Source: Zelonia costaricensis (taxonomy: Eukaryota; Euglenozoa; Kinetoplastea; Trypanosomatida; Trypanosomatidae). From it: 64,000 bases of DNA. The position numbers and the translations under genes were made by a program. Of the stretch, positions 61,462-64,000 are shown piece by piece. Location of the stretch: positions 32,202-96,201 of the forward strand of contig JASAOO010003530.1 of assembly GCA_030849075.1 (NCBI GenBank), read 5' to 3'. Position 1 is the first letter of the stretch. The number at the start of each line of letters is the position of its first letter. The notes under the pieces were generated by a model, which was given only the letters and a program-made list of their open reading frames with translations, did no database searches and was not told the origin of the DNA.

Positions 61462-64000
61462 GACATCGTGCAGCGTGTCCTTGTCAGGGATCTCGCCCGT
61501 GAAGGGCGTCGCAGCGCTCACAGCGCTGATGGGCCGCGCCGAGAAGGGATGGAATAAGCGCTTTAGAAAAGAAAATAGTGAACTGGAAGTCCGCACACAC
61601 ACACATACACATACACGCACACAGAAAGTAATCAACAATGTTCAGCGAAGAACCCAAGCAAGCCTGGCGTGAGAGTGAACGTTGGCGAGAGGGAGACCGC
61701 GAGGGGGAGGGAGGGAGGGAAGAGAGGGGGGCAGCAGGAAAACGAGGGAGACGGTGCGCTCTCACAGAAGCAGTCGAGTGGGATTGGCGCGTCTTACACG
61801 TGGGCGAGTGCGGCGCAGCGCGTGCTGAACCGTCGCTCCTCGTCGGGGCAAGCAGTGTGTGCGCTTGACTGAGAAAGAGAGAGAGAGACACGAGTGAGGG
61901 TTGCTACAGCAAGTCCATCAAACGTGGTTATGTGTGTGTGTGTGTGTGTGTGTGTGTTCGTGTTTGTGATCTTTTGTACTTCGATTGTATCCGTGTGATG
62001 GCAGGGGGACGCGCAGAAAGACCTGTGAGGGAAAAGGGGGAAGAGTGCGTGCGTTCAAGAGCACACGAGCTGGGAGCAGGACAAGGGCAAGAGAAGCCTA
62101 TCGATAACAAAACCAAGAACAAGACAAGTGAACAGCTGCAGTGTGGGAGTGCACTCACGTGAGACCCTTATTTTGTTTTTTTGCAGTTGCTGTTGTGGTG
62201 ATTCAGCGTGGTCTAGAGGTTCCTGGCGCTTGTGCAAGTGATGGTTGTTGTTATGGTGGTGGTGTATCTCTCTACAAAGCACAAGAGGAGCCCGTCTGGT
62301 GGTGAGGCGCCGTTAACGGTACAGAAGGCGCACAAGAAATGAGAAAGAAACAATGAGCAGGCTCTAAGTGTGTGTGTGTGTGTGTGTGTGTGTATTGGGG
62401 GGAGCGTGTCAGGGGGTGGGAGGGGATATGCTGTTGCGTCGAGTGCGTCGCAAGAAAGAGAGAGACAGCGGGGCGGAATAGGGAGAAGGGTGAGGAGGGG
62501 CAGGTGGAGGGCCAAGAGGCGATACGCGTGCCCGTGCCCGTGCCCGTGGCTGGAACGCCAGCACGCTCGACCACCCCCCGCAGCTGGGAAACCGGGAGGG
62601 GGGTGACCGTGCGAGATGGCGCGACAACGCCGGGACGACACACCAAGGTGGCACTCCGGTCTGTCGCAAGTGCGTCGAGTCCACTGCGGGTTGGGGGGGG
62701 GGTGAGCGGCAAGTTGGCTGCGCAACTTCTCAAAGCCCCCTTCCATCATACACACGAGTTCAGACATAGACTCTCCATGCCACACGAGGCGAACCCGATG
62801 AGCGCACCGGCGCTCTCTGTGGGGATGTGGCGCGGCGCAGGTGGGCGCGTCGTGGGAGAGTCTCGCCTCTTCGCGCGTCGCTTTCTTGGGGTCGTGTGTT
62901 AGGTGGAGAATGCTTGGGCGCGCGTCTGCTTACGTCAGTTGGCTTAGAGGGGGGGGCCTCGAGGTATGGGTGGGGAGCAAGAAGAGTGAAAAGAAGAGAA
63001 AAGCTCGCGACAACGGGAACAACACGGAAAGGCATCGATCGGGACGTGAGACACAACGAAAAGAGGAAAAAAGAGAGCGCAACCCGACAACGAAGAGCGC
63101 CTCGTCCCCGCAGTGGTGCAGCGAAGAATTCAAAACCTGCAAACCGAACACGCGCGTGTGCCGAGTCCGCCTGACGGTGGAGAGACGGACGCAGCACATA
63201 ACAAGCGGGGGGGGGGGCTGTACTGGGACGTTGCGGTCAGAGGAAAAGAAGGAGGAGGGAGAGGAGGAGGGGGCGAGAATTGCCAGCACACATGCGCAGA
63301 CACACACACACACACACACATACACATAAACACAGACGCACAAACACGGAAACGCGTCTGTGAAGAAGAAGAAAAGGCACGAAAACAGACGCTCGACGCC
63401 CGTCAAGCACCAAATCAGAGAAAGGAAAAGAAAAGAGTGCACTGCACAACAGGCGAAGTGCGGCACGCAGTGTCCAGACCGCAATCCAGGACAAAGACGG
63501 AGCAAGGAAAAACGCAACGAAAAACAAAACAAAAACGTAAGCATTGAAGGCAAGCAAAAACTAGCCCGCCTGTGCGCGTGATGCTACACCCGGTCACATG
63601 CGTCAACACGCACGCACGGAACCTGTGCGCGACAGGCCCAGCGGCGTCGTGAGAGCCGGGGAGGAGAAAAGGGAAGAAGACGGGGGGGGGGGCGTCACAG
63701 GGGGAGAGAGAGACTCTTCAAACACAAAAACAGAAAAGCAACGAGGAGTGGCAGTGGGGCGGGTGGGGGAAGTGGGGGAGGAGGGGGGGGGCGCAGCGAC
63801 AGCGAGGGCACCCTCTTCTTTTTTTCTCTGTTGCCTCAGCGTCTCGGTGCACGAGAAGCGCGCCCCCTGCCGTGCACCTGCGCAGCTCCTCACCGTATTC
63901 CCCTCCCTGTCCCCTCCCTCCCCCATTCACCTCTCCCGTGGCGCTTCGACCTCTTCGGTACTCGCACGCTAGTACGAGTGGGGCGGAGCGGCAGCACGGT
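61462..64000. other. 2.5-kb region to the right edge, no complete gene seen
   Basis: Apart from the probable coding extension of the leucine-rich-repeat gene up to about 61560, the region has TG tracts at 61931-61957 and 62368-62393, a (CCCGTG)n stretch at about 62529-62550, a G run at 62692-62701, a CA tract at 63300-63321 and a G run near 63684-63692. Open frames on both strands are Arg/Lys/Ser or Cys/Val low-complexity sequence. The next upstream gene of the unit must start beyond the window. Confidence 0.55.
62368..62393. repeat. (GT)n microsatellite
   Basis: A 26-nt GT tract in the right-hand gene-free region. A similar tract lies at 61931-61957. Confidence 0.95.

Noticed and set aside
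1..64000. tRNA, rRNA, snRNA, CRISPR, transposase or strand-switch region
   Set aside because: I looked for T-loop and A/B-box patterns, direct-repeat arrays and convergent or divergent coding runs and found none. All genes are on one strand throughout.

Overview
The window looks like nuclear DNA of a trypanosomatid, most likely subfamily Leishmaniinae (Leishmania or a close relative). Every gene I can support is intronless and lies on the minus strand, as expected for one polycistronic directional gene cluster. Coding DNA is GC-rich with a strong G/C third-position bias. The spacers are full of (CA/TG)n tracts, homopolymeric G runs on the plus strand and long polypyrimidine tracts on the coding strand, as expected for trans-splicing and polyadenylation signals. 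I saw no tRNA, rRNA, CRISPR array, transposase or strand switch. The species cannot be fixed from the sequence alone.

I support 17 protein genes. In transcription order (high to low coordinates) they are: a leucine-rich-repeat/F-box-like protein (60.1-61.5 kb); a BMT2/SAMTOR-like methyltransferase (57.1-59.0); a 934-residue protein of unknown function (52.0-54.8); a HAD-fold protein of the 'Swiss Army Knife' RNA-repair type (49.6-51.1); a HIT-family protein (47.5-48.7); 5-formyltetrahydrofolate cyclo-ligase (45.3-46.8); an unknown protein (42.4-44.3); and a Hemingway/CFAP97-like candidate ciliary protein (40.0-41.6). This part, 40-61 kb, is compact and mostly conserved housekeeping or lineage-conserved genes.

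The left part, 11.8-38.0 kb, is different. It holds few, mostly small genes separated by spacers of 2-6.5 kb. Two neighbouring genes (34.5 and 37.7 kb) encode small proteins with an N-terminal myristoylation/palmitoylation signal followed by exactly nine tandem 11-residue repeats, the geometry of LEA group 3, synuclein and apolipoprotein amphipathic helices. A very large degenerate DEAD-box-like protein (24.4-28.0) is followed by three divergent BAR-like paralogues (20.1, 14.6 and 11.8 kb), the last with its own N-myristoylation signal. Five of the six genes in this 26-kb stretch are therefore predicted to bind or bend membranes. Functionally and in layout this resembles the Leishmania HASP/SHERP locus of acylated, differentiation-regulated proteins, but that link is an inference.

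Further left are a TerB-like protein (5.7-6.9 kb), a single-pass membrane protein with chitobiase-C-terminal-like beta-sandwich repeats (2.2-4.2 kb), and the 5' part of an unknown protein with a mitochondrial-type N-terminus cut by the left edge.

The assembly has one ambiguous base (55357). It sits at the end of a 29-bp direct repeat and probably marks a poorly joined gap. The leucine-rich-repeat gene lacks an ATG where its reading frame appears to begin, which suggests an indel or an unrecognised start.
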